Positions 11,195 through 23,179 are shown, counted from the first letter of the stretch. The stretch: DNA of 55,967 nt from Branchiostoma floridae (GCF_000003815.2 NC_049980.1:7808208-7864174); one strand, 5' to 3'. The notes: generated from the sequence alone by a model not told the origin. Program-made: numbers and translations.

Positions 11195-11372
11195 GTCCCA
11201 CATTCCACACTCCATCGAGGGACCCACCATGCCCTACATTCCACACTCTAGCATGCCCTACATTCCACACTCCATCGAGGGACCCACCATGCCCTACATT
11301 CCACACTCCAGCATGCCCTACATTCCACACTCCATCGAGGGACCCACCATGCCCTACATTCCACACTCCACA
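11195..11372. repeat. Minisatellite, 60-bp unit, about 2.8 copies
   Basis: The unit is composed of ATTCCACACTCCATCGAGGG, ACCCACCATGCCCTAC and ATTCCACACTCYAGCATGCC. Because 60 is a multiple of three, open frames persist on both strands, but they are an effect of the repeat. Confidence 0.93.
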
Positions 11373-11655
11373 TTCCACCAAGAATGGCAGTGTTGGCATT
11401 CCAGTGAAGGTGGCAATGGTGGAATTCCAGTGGCAATGTTTGAATTCCATCGAAGGAGGCAGTGTTGGGCAGTGCCATTGGAATGTGCCCCCAAAAGCCA
11501 AACATAGCAGGGTTTGAAACATTTCTCTGACAGTATTGTACAAGATTATATTATATGCTGGCAGGATGTTGTTGGGTGCATGGCTGGCTTGCCCACCATC
11601 CATACATATCCTTGTGCAATTTTGCGTGTAACCAAAAAAGGATTTTGAACACTCT

Positions 11656-11728
11656 GTGCGTGTGTGTGTGCGCGCGCGCGCGCGCGCGTGTGTGTGTGTG
11701 TGCGTGTGTGTGTGTGAGCGTGTGTGTA
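11656..11728. repeat. TG/CG alternating tract
   Basis: Alternating purine-pyrimidine run with a central (CG)n block flanked by (TG)n, a classical potential Z-DNA-forming sequence. 11729-12345 otherwise holds only repeat-like sequence with no supported gene. Confidence 0.92.
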
Positions 11729-12445
11729 ACCTTGATATACCTTTAGTATATGCCATAAAAATTACTTTTGGCTCAGAATATGATTCCCATTTGCCATCAT
11801 TCAGGATTATGACCTTGTCCTTGAAATGTAACATTTCCTGTCTAACTAAGGTAACCCTATCAGTTGACCAGCCATCCCCCTGATCCCAACTTCCTATCAG
11901 TTGACCTGAGGTGACCCAACCATTCCCCTGATGTCCCAAATTCCATTTCAGATTCATTGGGTCAGTAACATTCCATACATGCCTGTGGAAACATGCCAGG
12001 CTAACATTCCATGCATGCCCGTGGAAACATGCCTAGCATGCCTGTGGAGACATGCCTGTGCAATTCCTAGAATTTTTGCAGACTGAACCTAATATATACC
12101 ACATGACGACTCCCCTGAGGCGTCGTCAAAAAGTGTCTTTTTCATTTCAATGGCTTGTTTGCACCGAACCATCTAGTATCGACTTTCGAGGTATAACATC
12201 TTCAGGTAATAAGGTGCCATATAGGTACCAGGTAACACACCATAGACGTTACTCCTCAGGTGCAGTATAGTACCAGGTAGCGAGCAAGTAACAAGTTGCT
12301 CTTGAGAACCCTCCGAGAAGCAATATTCTTAGAGGGACGAAAACACTGCCGAGTATGGGGGGGGGGGGGGCGAAAACGCTAAAGGGGGGCGAAAACGCTA
12401 GTGATCTCGCCCCCCCGGGGTGGGGGGCGAAATCGCTGTCACACC

Positions 12446-12850
12446 GGCAAAGATGGGTTGGTATTTGTAAATATGGCTTCCCCGGGTGCACACTTGGGCT
12501 GGTTTAAGTAAGCTGCTAGTGTCTATATTAATGTTATTGTTAACTACTTTGTAGAAAAAGGTGAGGCGGGCGTTCCTCCTCCTTTCGGAAAGAGGGCGTC
12601 ACTGCAGGTCTGTGAGCATTTGTGTCACGCTGCTAGTCTGCCGGTAGTCATATTAAGGGTCACTTGGGCTGCCCTGCGCTGGGCGGCCTCCACCGCCTGT
12701 ATCCCTTTGTTGGTATACGGGTCCCAGCACTTGCACGATGGCACTATATTCCAAGTGAGGCCGTACCGGCGCTTTGTACCAAGTGGCCTTGACCCTAGAT
12801 GCTTTGCTAGTGGCGTGGTTGATATGGGTTTCCCATCGCAAATAGGGGAA
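12446..12850 (-). pseudogene. CR1/Jockey-type LINE, reverse transcriptase fragment (broken)
   Basis: The minus strand has frameshifted pieces of the post-catalytic part of a reverse transcriptase: VRPHLEYSAIV, then DPYTNKGIQAVEAAQRRAAQ in another frame, then SVTQMLTDLQ, a stop, RPLSERRRNARLTFFYKVV and YKYQPIFAG. The order matches the C-terminal half of CR1-like ORF2. It continues, after the TIR element, at 9188-9108. Confidence 0.85.
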
Positions 12851-13654
12851 AAGAAAATCGATTTTGCACAGTTATAGTACTTGACCCACAACCCTTCCAA
12901 CTAGCTTTCTTTCTGGTCAAAGCTCATTGTTGCCATTGCAACAGCTCAAACAGGTTTTGATGCCATTTTCACAGATTTTGGCATGCCAACCACATGGAAT
13001 TGGCCAAATTGAGGAACCGATCACCGCCAAATGCTTTATCGAAACGAAAAAACGAGTAATGTTTAAACTTGTATAAAATAGGTTGAAGTTGTAGACCTTA
13101 GTATTGTATATCGAATAAATAGCTTAGAAGTTTGGGTTGTTGTTTCATTACCGTGTAGTTGTCCCTGTAAGTTTTGCACCTATCCCAAAATTTGGATTTG
13201 TTTTTGCAGCCTCCCATAAAGTATTGATATAAAACAACATATAGAAATAGTTTGATTATGTAAATGACTTTCACATCTGCATAATCCATGCTTGGTTATT
13301 TACACATTTAACTTACGGAGGTCACAATGTTGACAATCTAATCATTTCATACATGTATTTAGATGAATTAGAACGCTTTCACATTAATTATGCACATTAG
13401 GTACTTATTTGCATATTTGGTATCTGCTAATCTTCCACCTGCCACAAACTACATATGTTACGTGTATTTGAGTTCTATAATAAACAACACTGTAAATATA
13501 GATTTTCCTTACGAAGTATGCAACTTAAGCCCAAATTTAAGTAATTGTACCTTATCATGCACATCCTGGCCAAAGATACCTGCATGCTATATATCATGAA
13601 AATCCATCGTTCCTATGTTCGTTTTGCTCCTTGGAAAATTTTAACAAAATAGAT

Positions 13655-13985
13655 CCTGCAGTTTCAGCGCAAGCCACTAGGGGGCCCAAACATGCATCGC
13701 TTCTTCATACATCACAAGTTACCTACCACCAAAAAAATCAAGACCATAGCATGTCCAGGTCACGAGATACAAATATTCTTTCATAGCATATAAGTCCTGC
13801 TGCAGTACAAAGGTCACACAACAGGGGGCCCAAAATCGGCCATGACTTTTGTCTTTCCCACACCTACCCACATACCAAATATCATTACAATCCATCAAGA
13901 GGTTCTACAGTTATGCTGACCACAAATATCCGGCAACACACACAGACAGACACACCAAAAACTATACCTATATTTTAATGGGGGT
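13655..13985 (+). repeat. Dispersed repeat Z, copy 1 (uninterrupted)
   Basis: It contains AAGACCATAGCATGTCCAGG, CTGCTGCAGTACAAAGGTCA, CCAAATATCATTACAATCCA and ends in a short CA tract. The same order of blocks occurs at 18180-18870, where a SINE interrupts it. It probably represents a short retroelement. 12851-13654 shows no gene or recognised element. Confidence 0.8.
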
Positions 13986-14160
13986 AATATTATTCATTTC
14001 TAAAGGGTGTGAGCTCATAGGGCCTTTACACTGAAACCGAATTAGCAGGAATCAAGCAGAACCAGCAGGAATGAAGTATTTGCAAATTCGTGCCACATTC
14101 GGGGCAATTCCGGGTGGGAATTCCAAATGGACCTTATATCCCCTTCACACAGGAAGTAAT

Positions 14161-14557
14161 GAGCCAAAATGCCGTCAAAATTGAAAATTCTTTTCTGTTC
14201 CTGGGAATTCGTAGTGTATTTTAGAAATTTTCACCGCATTCCTGATATTCCTCTGGCCACATTCGGACAGGATTCGAAGTGGCTTGCCGTTTTGGTTCTC
14301 CATCGAATCAGATAAGACTGTTTCGAATAATGTTGGAATGCCATAGAATGCGTTCATACTGCAGTTAGAATAGTTAAAATACACTTAGAATACACTTTGA
14401 ATGCCGTTCGATATTTCTCCATTTCAAATGCACTTCGAAAGTTTTTAGCATGACAAAAGAACGGGCACAAATATGTGGAATGCAGTGAGAATTTCTAGAA
14501 TACACTACGAATTCCCAGGAATAGAAAAGAATTCTTATTCTGACGGCATTCCGGCTC
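14161..14557. mobile_element. MITE with arms of about 75 bp
   Basis: The ends GAGCCAAAATGCCGTCAAAA and, inverted, GAGCCGGAATGCCGTCAGAA lead into long inverted arms sharing TTCCTGGGAATTCGTAGTGT. The 397-bp element has no coding capacity. Target duplication was not determined. Confidence 0.85.
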
Positions 14558-14594
14558 TCGTTTTAAGATAGATCTCCAAACATGACCAGAAATC

Positions 14595-14897
14595 TTGTTG
14601 GAGAGGGTTTTTATATCCTACAAAGAACATTGGAAACCCAGCACTAACAGCTACTCCTCGGTCCACCACCTAAAACACAACCAAGGTCACTTCAATCTAC
14701 AATCCACCGATGTCCTAGCCCGCGAACCCCGCTGGTTCGAACGGGGAGTTAGAGAGGCTATATATGAGACAGTATACAACCCCACCCCTTACAGGAAAGG
14801 GGGCCTACGTATGGAACTTTCTGGCACTTGGGATCTGGCGCCCCCACCCCTTTCGCGACAGTTAGTTCCTGTACTTCAAACAACAGGTGCTAATTAA
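14595..14897 (+). pseudogene. Penelope-like ORF, C-terminal remnant
   Basis: The open frame contains STDVLAREPRWFERGVREAI, then YETVYNPT, GGLRMELSGTWD. The pattern RE..W.ERGV.EAI....NPT....GG.R..LS.TWD is the conserved tail found after the GIY-YIG endonuclease domain in Penelope-like and related retroelement proteins. Neither reverse transcriptase nor the GIY-YIG core is present. The ORF stops at a TAA soon after. Confidence 0.75.
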
Positions 14898-15085
14898 CTC
14901 ATTTGCATCAGCATAGTCTTAACTTGTCTTAAATTTGTAGCTTTTGGACTATTGGAAATTTGTCTCCTTCCTTTTGCATATTAATTCTTATTTAGGATAA
15001 ACCTGTTATTCAAAAAGATCTCTTTTGCATATCAATTCACAGCTAGGATATAAAATGATAAAAGCCTCTCCAACAAGATTTCTCC

Positions 15086-15135
15086 AGTGTCACTGACGAA
15101 AATAACGGATGTTGTTTGAAACGGCTGCTCGTTTC
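15086..15135 (+). ncRNA. Candidate hammerhead-type ribozyme core
   Basis: CTGACGA at 15093-15099 is followed by a 7-bp stem (AAATAAC / GTTGTTT, loop GGAT), then GAAA at 15118-15121. The sequence GAAACG, loop GCTGCT, CGTTTC at 15118-15135 is a short self-complementary stem III. This order, CUGANGA, helix II, GAAA, short helix III, is that of hammerhead motifs reported from Penelope-like elements. A convincing stem I was not found by eye and the cleavage-site base would be U, so activity is uncertain. Confidence 0.5.
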
Positions 15136-15969
15136 TAAAATCATACCCAGATGCTTGAGTAACATGTTTTTTTCGAACATGTATGATAATCTACTAATGA
15201 TTCAGCTAGCCTTTAGAACCATTCATTTGATAGTTAACACTAAGGTTTACACCTCATATCAGCGCATGGTTGGTGATAGCCAAAAGTATGGGTTAGTGAC
15301 CTTTTATGGACAGCTAGAACAGCTAGACAGCAATAAAATACGAACCCACGCATTACAACCTATCATTTCATTTGGTTAACGGAAAAATAAACCAGAGAAT
15401 CATCTCAATTTGTCAGATTTTGTATGTTAAAGTAAGCGAAACATCAATTTTTTTCAAAATCTTTAAAACATGGCCTACTACTGATAGCAGCCATACCCTA
15501 ACAAGACAAGAACCCAAATTTGGCTAGGATTAATCTAATACATGTAGCTATTTTATGTATCTATACCTGTAGTACATTTCAAGTCAAAATATTATTTACA
15601 CTTTACAAGTTACAGCCCCTCAAACCTTAAAGTTGGGCACAAAATCTAGAGGCCATTGACTGAAATCTATTTGTACATCAACATCACACCTATTTTGTAT
15701 AAGTTTAGACATTAGCCTAACAAAGGTCCTTTTCTATTTTTCGTTTCCATAAAGCATTTGGCGTTGATTCGATCCTAAACTTGCCAAATTCCCATGTTGT
15801 TGATATGCAAAATCTGTGAAAATGGCCTCAAAACTTGTTTGGGCTGTTACTATGGCAAGAAAGCTATTTTGAAGGGTTGTGGGCCAAGTAAGTACTATCA
15901 CTGTGCAAAATATGAGGCAAACCAATTTTTACCCCGGAACACTATTGTTTGATTCTTACATACATGTGC

Positions 15970-17850
15970 TCTTAATACTTAAAACTGCATATCAAGGATA
16001 ATCAATTGGCCTTTTTGACATGATTGAACCTGCATACCTGTATTTCTGCCAAAAAGTATATATTAAGTCTATGGAAAGGCATCATGTTGATTTCTTACCT
16101 GCTTACGCTTGATAACGTCCATGGCGGAGAGCATATTGCTTGAAAGTGGCGCCACGCGGTGATAATTCCTGTACTGAGAATGGTGGCGTGTGACTTTTCC
16201 TTCTTTAGAATATACGAATCACAGCTCCACGAAAAAATACCAACCACAGATCACATTTTGTACAACTGATCGAGAGAGGTGTGGACGAAAGCGGGAAGGT
16301 TGGTAAAGAACTAGAAGCAACCTAGACCATAGTGAGATATAGTTGATTATTATGCAAACACTCTTGGGGCATCAAAGGGGTTTGTGAATGCAACGAAATG
16401 TTATTTTATGATGAATGCGGGTTTCTCATGTATTTTCTCTCAGTGCAACAGTCTCAAGTTCCCCAGACAATACAGAACCTCGGGCTGCAATTTCTTCGTC
16501 TAATTCTGTTTATCTTGCAAACCTACAGAGGTCCCTATTTAGTTTACCCTGCTGGTTCCAATATTTGATTCTCTCGTTAGCCCCAGTCTTGCAACATAGA
16601 TGGGTTACAATGGGTACGTGACGTCGCCAGGGCCTTTAACACCGCCAGATCGGAATTTTCTTCCTCGTTCTGAATGCCACTTAACGGATCTGCCTTTCTT
16701 ATCTTTCTTATTAGTGAAACATAGCTGTTCGCGCCATCTTCGTTAGCACGTAATTGAAGAGATCATCTTATATCTGATTTCATATAAACTCAATAGCAAA
16801 GCAAACATTTAAAGAAATATGCAACATATAAGATGATATGAGACATACTGCTTATCATAAAAAAAGCCTAGTCACACAAACAGCCATGACTGTGTTATCG
16901 TTACAGACAGGATATCAGATAAAAATAGGAATTTCATTTTAAAAATAGATAATGATACAAAGATACAAACCGAGATATGATCGACCGAAATTAGCTTTGT
17001 TGTTGAATTATGATTATTTACTTATAGCTATGAATTGTTATGCTCAGGAGAGCCTGTTGCGAAATTTTATCAGTGCAAATTCTTGTAACGTAAGTCTTAG
17101 ACACTGTAACCCATGATTTTACACATATAGATTTCGTACAGATTAAAGAAAAAAACTTCTAAAAAATTCAAGGTTGTTTAATATACAACCAATGCTTTGA
17201 TATATCATTCTTAGTTACCAAAACGATATTTATGATAATTGAAATTTAGATGTTGTTCAGGGTTTACCTTTTGTGTCAAAAGCCAATTTGCGGTCCAATC
17301 CTTGAAAAACCAATCCACCGTACTACCAAGGGAGGGTCATGTCCTTTTGACCAAGCCGTACTTTGACTCGACGTGACCCCATGATACTTCCTTATTGACC
17401 TAGGTAATTGAGTCATCCCAACGTCTCCCACTTTGTTGATGTAAACCCAGCACAAACCCATTACCCGTTATAAACCAAATAAAGCTTATAACATTGTGTC
17501 AAAACTACGCTGATAAGAAGAGATTAATGAGTTGAAGATTGTTTTGAGTCAGTTTAGTAAGAAAACATTCAGCATAGCCTTGCAGAAAACATGACGTAGG
17601 CGATGGTTCCAATGGTGCTTATTGACATAAGACTTTGCAATCACGCACTCTGCAATCATTTTACAAGCTTATGGGTTCTTAAAGTAACGTTTGGGAATCT
17701 GCGCAAAGTTTGGGAATCTGTGCTGAAGAACGAAATACTGTAACTCGAAAGGATATTCGTAGCCATTTTATGTTCATGATTTTTGTGCTAAATGCCAATA
17801 TTCTGAATTTTAATAATTCCATTGACATTTGTGACTTATTTTTAGCGTAT
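15970..17850. repeat. Duplicated block B, copy 1
   Basis: The sequence is closely related to 24923-27085 in the same orientation, for example TTGCTTGAAAGTGGCGCCAC, TACGTGACGTCGCCAGGG, TAACCCATGATTTTACACAT and AACATGACGTAGGCGATGGT. Both copies keep ATGGCGGAGAG followed by a 14-codon frame (16123 in this copy), but I see no supported gene. It was probably adjacent to paralogue 1 before the insertions at 9.0-15.9 kb. 15136-15969 shows no recognised feature. Confidence 0.88.
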
Positions 17851-18179
17851 TTGTGTCATTTTCTCACATTTTAATCGTTGATAAACTACGCGAAAGCAAA
17901 TCGCGGCGCTAGAGAGGATAACAAAGTATAGTCCATACATAACAGGCGTATAGATATTCTTTGTGTTTTAGGTGGAATTGTGTTAGCAGCGATACCCTGG
18001 TGTGAATGGATTGGATGTTATATAATAAGTATGCAGTGACTTTTAGGCTCCGATGTCAGCAAGAGTCAACATATAAGCTACTACTACAGGGACATAAAAC
18101 TAGCTAGGAAATGACTTTCACTGTGCTGGGTTATGTACACCTTTAATGAACTTCCACAGGTCACTATGTACATGTACCC

Positions 18180-18870
18180 AGATATCAAGACCATGGCATG
18201 TCCAGGTCAAACGATAAAAAATGGACGTTCTGCTGCAGTATCATCGGTCACATAATAGGGGGGCCAAAATTGACCTTAACCTTTGTCTTCCTAACACCTA
18301 CCTAGACATACCGAATATCATAGTAATCCATCAAAAGGATTTTTTTCTAAAACAGGTTCGTAGGGCCTGATGTTACCATCAGAAGATGAAAAGCGGCCCA
18401 TAGCGATAACTGTAGCAGCATTTCTTCTCCCTAAGTCAGAAACATCAAGCTTAGGCAAGCTTGACTTCACTGACTCAATAGGCGAAGCAGGGGTTACGAG
18501 GCTGCCCGGGAAATTCCCTACCCCATACGTATGGCCGGAATGGTTTGATCCGCTCACATCGCACCATCGCACACGTGGCGGGTTCTTTTACGTGTCCGGG
18601 GTGTGGCTCTCCCCAGACACGGACCTCCATTTAACATTTTTATCCGAGGGACGACTCATTTTTACTTGAGTAAAGTGAGGAAATTAAAGTCGTGTAAAGA
18701 GCCTTTCCCAAGGGCACAAGATCGGTAGCACGACAGGCGGATTCGATCCCGCAACCTCTCAGTCACGAGGCGAAGAAAGTACCACTGCGCTACACGGTCC
18801 CACGAAGTGAGTTATGCTGACTACAAAGATCCGGAAACACAAGCATACACCCTAAACAATATCTCCATGT
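18180..18870 (+). repeat. Dispersed repeat Z, copy 2 (interrupted by a SINE)
   Basis: The blocks match 13660-13985. At 18340 the match stops after CCATCAAAAGG and resumes at 18812 with GTTATGCTGACTACAAA. Copy 1 reads straight through (ATCAAGAGGTTCTACAGTTATGCTGACC, given in parts here), so it provides the empty site. Confidence 0.8.
18340..18801 (-). mobile_element. tRNA-derived SINE
   Basis: Read on the minus strand, it starts GGGACCGTGTAGCGCAGTGG, with an A box (TAGCGCAGTGG) and a B box (GGATCGAATCC) about 40 bp further, the internal RNA polymerase III promoter of a tRNA. The tRNA-like head lacks a complete cloverleaf. About 380 bp of non-tRNA body follow (AAAAGAACCCGCCACGTGTG and others), ending in an A-rich tail (18345-18355). 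The family was not named. Confidence 0.82.
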
Positions 18871-19605
18871 TCTTGGATAGAAAAACACCTAGGTAACGCC
18901 AAGAAGGTTTCAAGAACCGACTAGGATATGCACGACCTCAATCAAGTAGGTAAACGCGAGATTACTGCCAAGGTGAGGAAATATGTTGCTTGCACACTTG
19001 TCACTCAAAAAATGATAAAACATTGAAATGATCAGTGTGTATGTGTAACTGCATTAGTCTGCACCAACAACGCTTTGTGTTGGCCAATCTTTGATCCTGC
19101 TTGACACGTTACATAGTTATGGCCATTACTTTGTGTAACCTGATAGACTTTGCTTCTGGTGTGTTTTGAACATAAAGTGTCAATAAATCTGAGAAGGTGA
19201 TCAAGTATGACTAACCTTAATAGTTAATTCATTGGTGACCAAAACCTTTGTGATTGCGAGGCTATTAAAGGGTTTATAAGGTATGATAAAATATTCAGAA
19301 GTAACTTTTAAAATTATCATAGTTTCCCTATATGCTACTTAGGGCTACAATAATTCCCTATAACACCATTGCCTAACTATTCCACTGATTTTGTAATGTC
19401 GGCAAAGATTTAAATCATTACAAGACACCGACCGCCAATAAAATGTTTACCTCCTCACACACAGAAAGCTAATAGACCTTTAACCCCGGAGTCTATAACA
19501 AATATCCAAGATCGGCGTACGTGAGTCCAGTTGGGCCTTATGAAGTTTCCTCGCTGTTGGCTAACATGATCCACTCCGTAAAGGTAACCACTGGAAGCAA
19601 CTAGC

Positions 19606-19748
19606 ATGCGCCTGGGGCTGTTCTATCGCACTGTGGGGTTTGCCTTGTTTGTCGGGCTAGCCTCAGCGAACCTGGTAAGACTCGACCCGAACACCGCGTA
19701 CGTCTACAGCTATGTGGCCACGTCTACGCCAGGAGATATCGCTGTTTT
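19606..19748 (+). CDS. LLTP exon 1: signal peptide and first strand
   Basis: The ATG at 19606 opens MRLGLFYRTVGFALFVGL, then ASANL and, in frame, NTAYVYSYVATSTPGD. The Y-V-Y-S-Y pattern shortly after the leader is typical of the LLTP N terminus. The chosen donor TTTT|GTAACT leaves phase 2. An alternative donor directly after the leader (CCTG|GTAAGA, 19674) would drop the YVYSY strand and is less likely on protein grounds. A fully conserved continuation into the next exon was not found. Confidence 0.65.
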
Positions 19749-22700
19749 GTAACTTATCGGGTGCCCAGTGTCTGCAGTCTTGTGCATTTATAATCAGTAT
19801 GGTGCTCTATGGAAAGCGATGCCTTAGATTCAATCTAATCCAATCATAACAAGCACAGGAGAGGGTCAGACAAAGCTCATGTCTTTTTTTACTTTTTATA
19901 AGTTACAATTACCTTATCAGCTTTTTCCTGCCCTCCAAGACAACTTGGCACCATATACATGTGGGCACTTCAGTAAATTGTAAAGATGGTGCCATTAGAT
20001 AATTTACCCACATTCCTTTGCCACCACACCAGATGAGTTCAAAAGTACTTTTGAAAGATCAGAACGTAAGTCTAAATTTATTTGTGCTGCCACTACCTAG
20101 TACGTTTTATCACTTACCACATGTCAAATTGACGTTAATTAAAGTGTGAGTTTATGTGAAGGCCGGATATGGAAGGATTTTGAGGTGCATTGTAGGTAAA
20201 GAGTCACATTGCTTATCTACTTAATTGCATTGTCAAACCTATGCAAGAGTTGTTAGCAACGGCACTTAACGTCCATTCTACTAAGACCTACTCGGACAGA
20301 GTGATAAACATTGGTACTTCCTTATTGACCCAAAGGCTTGAATCAATGAACTCCTTCTTATTTCCCCAGTGATATACCTTTGTTTGAACAATGTATCAGT
20401 CACTTATACGACGAAACTTATAGGTTTGCTGTTTTAAGACTTATTGAAAATAGGCGCAGATGAACCAGTGCAATGAGGACACGTGAAACATATTGTCCGA
20501 CTTGCCACTATCCGGACAAAGTAGACACAATAAACCTTCAATCTTTACTAATTAGTAACGATGATTTATAACTTCTATTGCCCACAAATTAAACACAGCG
20601 ATAAAACTATTTAGGTGTATACAACGACTCCATTATAACTCGTGTACTCTTTGCCTGTTCTCCAAACAATAGTGTGTCATTGATCTGTTGCCCCACAACG
20701 GGCCCGATATATTTCTGTACCGCACAAGGGGTCTCTATCGTGTGGTATTCAACCCAGATAAGCAAATGCGAGGTAAACGCAGACGTCGCCCTTCGCCGCG
20801 CTCTATTAACATTGCCTTGTAGCACCACCTCTTGTCGCACACGAAATCAAACCAATCGAACCAATGACGTCCAATTGGAAATGAAGTAAAAACAAAATAA
20901 GTGTTGCCAAACATAGAGGTACCGCGAGTGTAATCCTCGAATATATTTACAGCTACTGGGAACGTTAAGATGATCCGAGCAAAATACTTAGGGAGCGGCT
21001 CTCTGGCGCCAGCGTCCAGTCGACGGGACAAGACGCGCAGACTCACTTACGTGCATTGACTTTAACAACTCAATGATTTGTCATCATCATTTGATTGCTG
21101 GCCATTTATACAGCTGTGAAACACGATGGTATGGCGCAAAATGCATATTGCATAGCACGTCGTCATCGATACCGATGGCAAGTAAGCCTTGCATAGTATG
21201 CCGCGCCGCGGATGTCACTGATAAATCATGCTATAGAATAAGACAATAAGTTTTAATGGTTTATTTATTTGAATTATTGCTGACAGTTGTTTTCTGTAAT
21301 TATTCCAGTAGTCACAGCCTTACTAAAATTGATCATCACTATAAAAAAGGGTACAGGTATGCTTCGAACCAGCAGAACTTACTTGTCTAACATTTTACTC
21401 TCAGGGTTTCTTACTATTACATCCTTTTATTTATCATTCATGTTTATCTAAACCAAGACTGTCAAGTATTCACGTTTGCTAAACGATTAAAAGTTACAAA
21501 GGAAAACAGTACCTTACCGCTGCATGTAAAACTTGGGTTTTTAGGGTACCGGTAACCCCCATAGCAACGGTAGCGACCGTCAGACGAGGAGGTCAGATAG
21601 TATCCCGGATGACCGGTGTTGCATCTTGGGTAACCTAGGCTGTTATGACTCGTGCCGCCACTGTAGTGTCCATTAGGGGGAGGGGATGGTTGGGAGCATG
21701 GACCAGCTGGAATCAGAAACGGTACAGATAATGAGGTCGTTTGCATTTCGTAAAAGCTCAGAAACATTTTCAACTCTGTATTTAATTTCGTATCTAACGT
21801 TACATGTCATGGTTGATTTTTGAACCCACCTGAAACATACTTCGTTGAACTTTGCCCCCCTCTGTGCGTTGTATCGATGTTGAAATAGTATTCATATCCA
21901 CCGTACATCACTTTTGCCTTGAAGAAAATGATGAGTTACTTCTTATGTTTATCACGTAGATACCTAAAACATTTTCAAAGTATTCATAGCTGCACCTGGT
22001 GCCTGTTTCGTCTTGAGATGTTTACTATGGACATTTATAAGCTCTTTACGTTAATGTACAGGCATTAATCAGAGGCACACAACGTAAAAGGCACATGGTA
22101 TTGATATTATTGGCGTACTAATTACCTTCGTCATTTTCAGTTAAGGTCTCATGTTGTGTCTTTATATGTACATGTAGGTCAACAGCATGTAACTTGAGAA
22201 GCTGTGTATGAATTTTATATTTGTTATTTGACTAGCGGCCAAATGTGTGCGTCCGTTTGGTTGTGAAATGTATAGCTCGAGAAGCCTTGAATGGATCTCG
22301 ATAATATTTGGTAGGTGGGTAGGGGTCAGGAAAATGAAGGTCATTTGCAAATTAGCAAAATTGTCACATATGTAACTGAGAAATGAAGAAATGTCAATAC
22401 ATGTTAATTATGCAAATGGTGACATCATTTACATAATTAACGTGTTGACGAATCATCATGCTTTTTGGAATGTAGATAGCCTAAGTGATGCCATACAATC
22501 ATCAGGTAATTTGCATAATTAATGAGGAAAGTTTATAAATCCACTTCAGTGCATGATAGGACTTTCAAACATTTACTATTTGGCCAGGCCAGAGTCTGGT
22601 AGAGACTACATGATTTTGACAAAGCACTATGAAAGTTGCGTTGGACAGTATCACAACAGTGTACATAATTTCATTGTCACCTTTGCCAAGAAGGTTATGT

Positions 22701-23142
22701 TTTTGGCAGCGTTTGTTGGGAACACACGTTCATGCAGTAGTTTGCTATTGGGGTAGGTACTCTTTAGTAATACATGCATAAGATCTTAAAGTCTTGAATA
22801 AAGGCATGATTATTTGTGATGATGATGTGTTGGTGGAACTCTTGTTGCAATATCTTATTAGTCCTTGCACCAGGACCAAAATTTGCCATTTGGAGTGGCA
22901 AATTATGTTTGAACTGTATGTGGTGTGTCTCTTACCCAATCGACTTTCCAAGCTGGATTCGCTCCTCCACCGTTGTTTTTCAAATAAAAAGTTGTCAGAA
23001 CGCCATTCAGGTCAGGGTAGTGCTGCAACATATTAAGAAAAAGAGTCGACACACAAAAGCAAACAAGCACGCACGTACGCACGCACGCACGCACACAAAC
23101 CTAAACACACACACACACACACACATACACACACACATGCAA

Positions 23143-23179
<37 letters not shown>

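Larger units (their letters stand above)
9189..12445. mobile_element. 3.26-kb TIR DNA element inserted in a LINE
   Basis: The left end GGTGTGACAGCGATCTCGCC and the right end, inverted, GGTGTGACAGCGATTTCGCC begin homologous terminal regions of about 130 bp. Both are built of repeated CTAGTGATCTCGCCCCCC-type blocks with long C-runs. No transposase is recognised. The interior holds a mariner derivative (9452-10030), a 60-bp tandem repeat and a TG/CG tract. The flanks join into one LINE reading direction, so the insertion is younger than the LINE. A clear target duplication was not found. The two ends could instead be separate MITEs. Confidence 0.65.
14588..15135 (+). mobile_element. Penelope-like element, 3' terminal copy
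   Basis: Coding remnant, 3' untranslated part and a ribozyme-like terminal motif lie in the order expected of a Penelope-like element end. An 18-bp perfect inverted repeat, AGAAATCTTGTTGGAGAG at 14588-14605 and its inverse at 15066-15083, brackets the body. Imperfect pairing extends about 15 bp further inward (TTTTATATCCT). Strong 5' truncation is usual for these elements. Confidence 0.7.

Noticed and set aside
11070-11957. 295-codon minus-strand open frame
   Set aside because: It runs through the TG/CG tract and the 60-bp minisatellite; the length is explained by repeats without stops, and no domain is visible.
16123-16164. ATGGCGGAGAG mini-frame kept in both copies of block B
   Set aside because: Only 14 codons; conservation of the whole block is as high around it, so there is no special evidence of coding.
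18720-18801. A possible tRNA gene on the minus strand
   Set aside because: A and B boxes are present, but the acceptor and anticodon stems do not close and a long non-tRNA body follows, so it is a SINE.
20735-21046. 103-codon minus-strand frame as a 3' exon of paralogue 2
   Set aside because: No phase or splice-site agreement with the sushi-like exon, and no counterpart beside paralogue 1.
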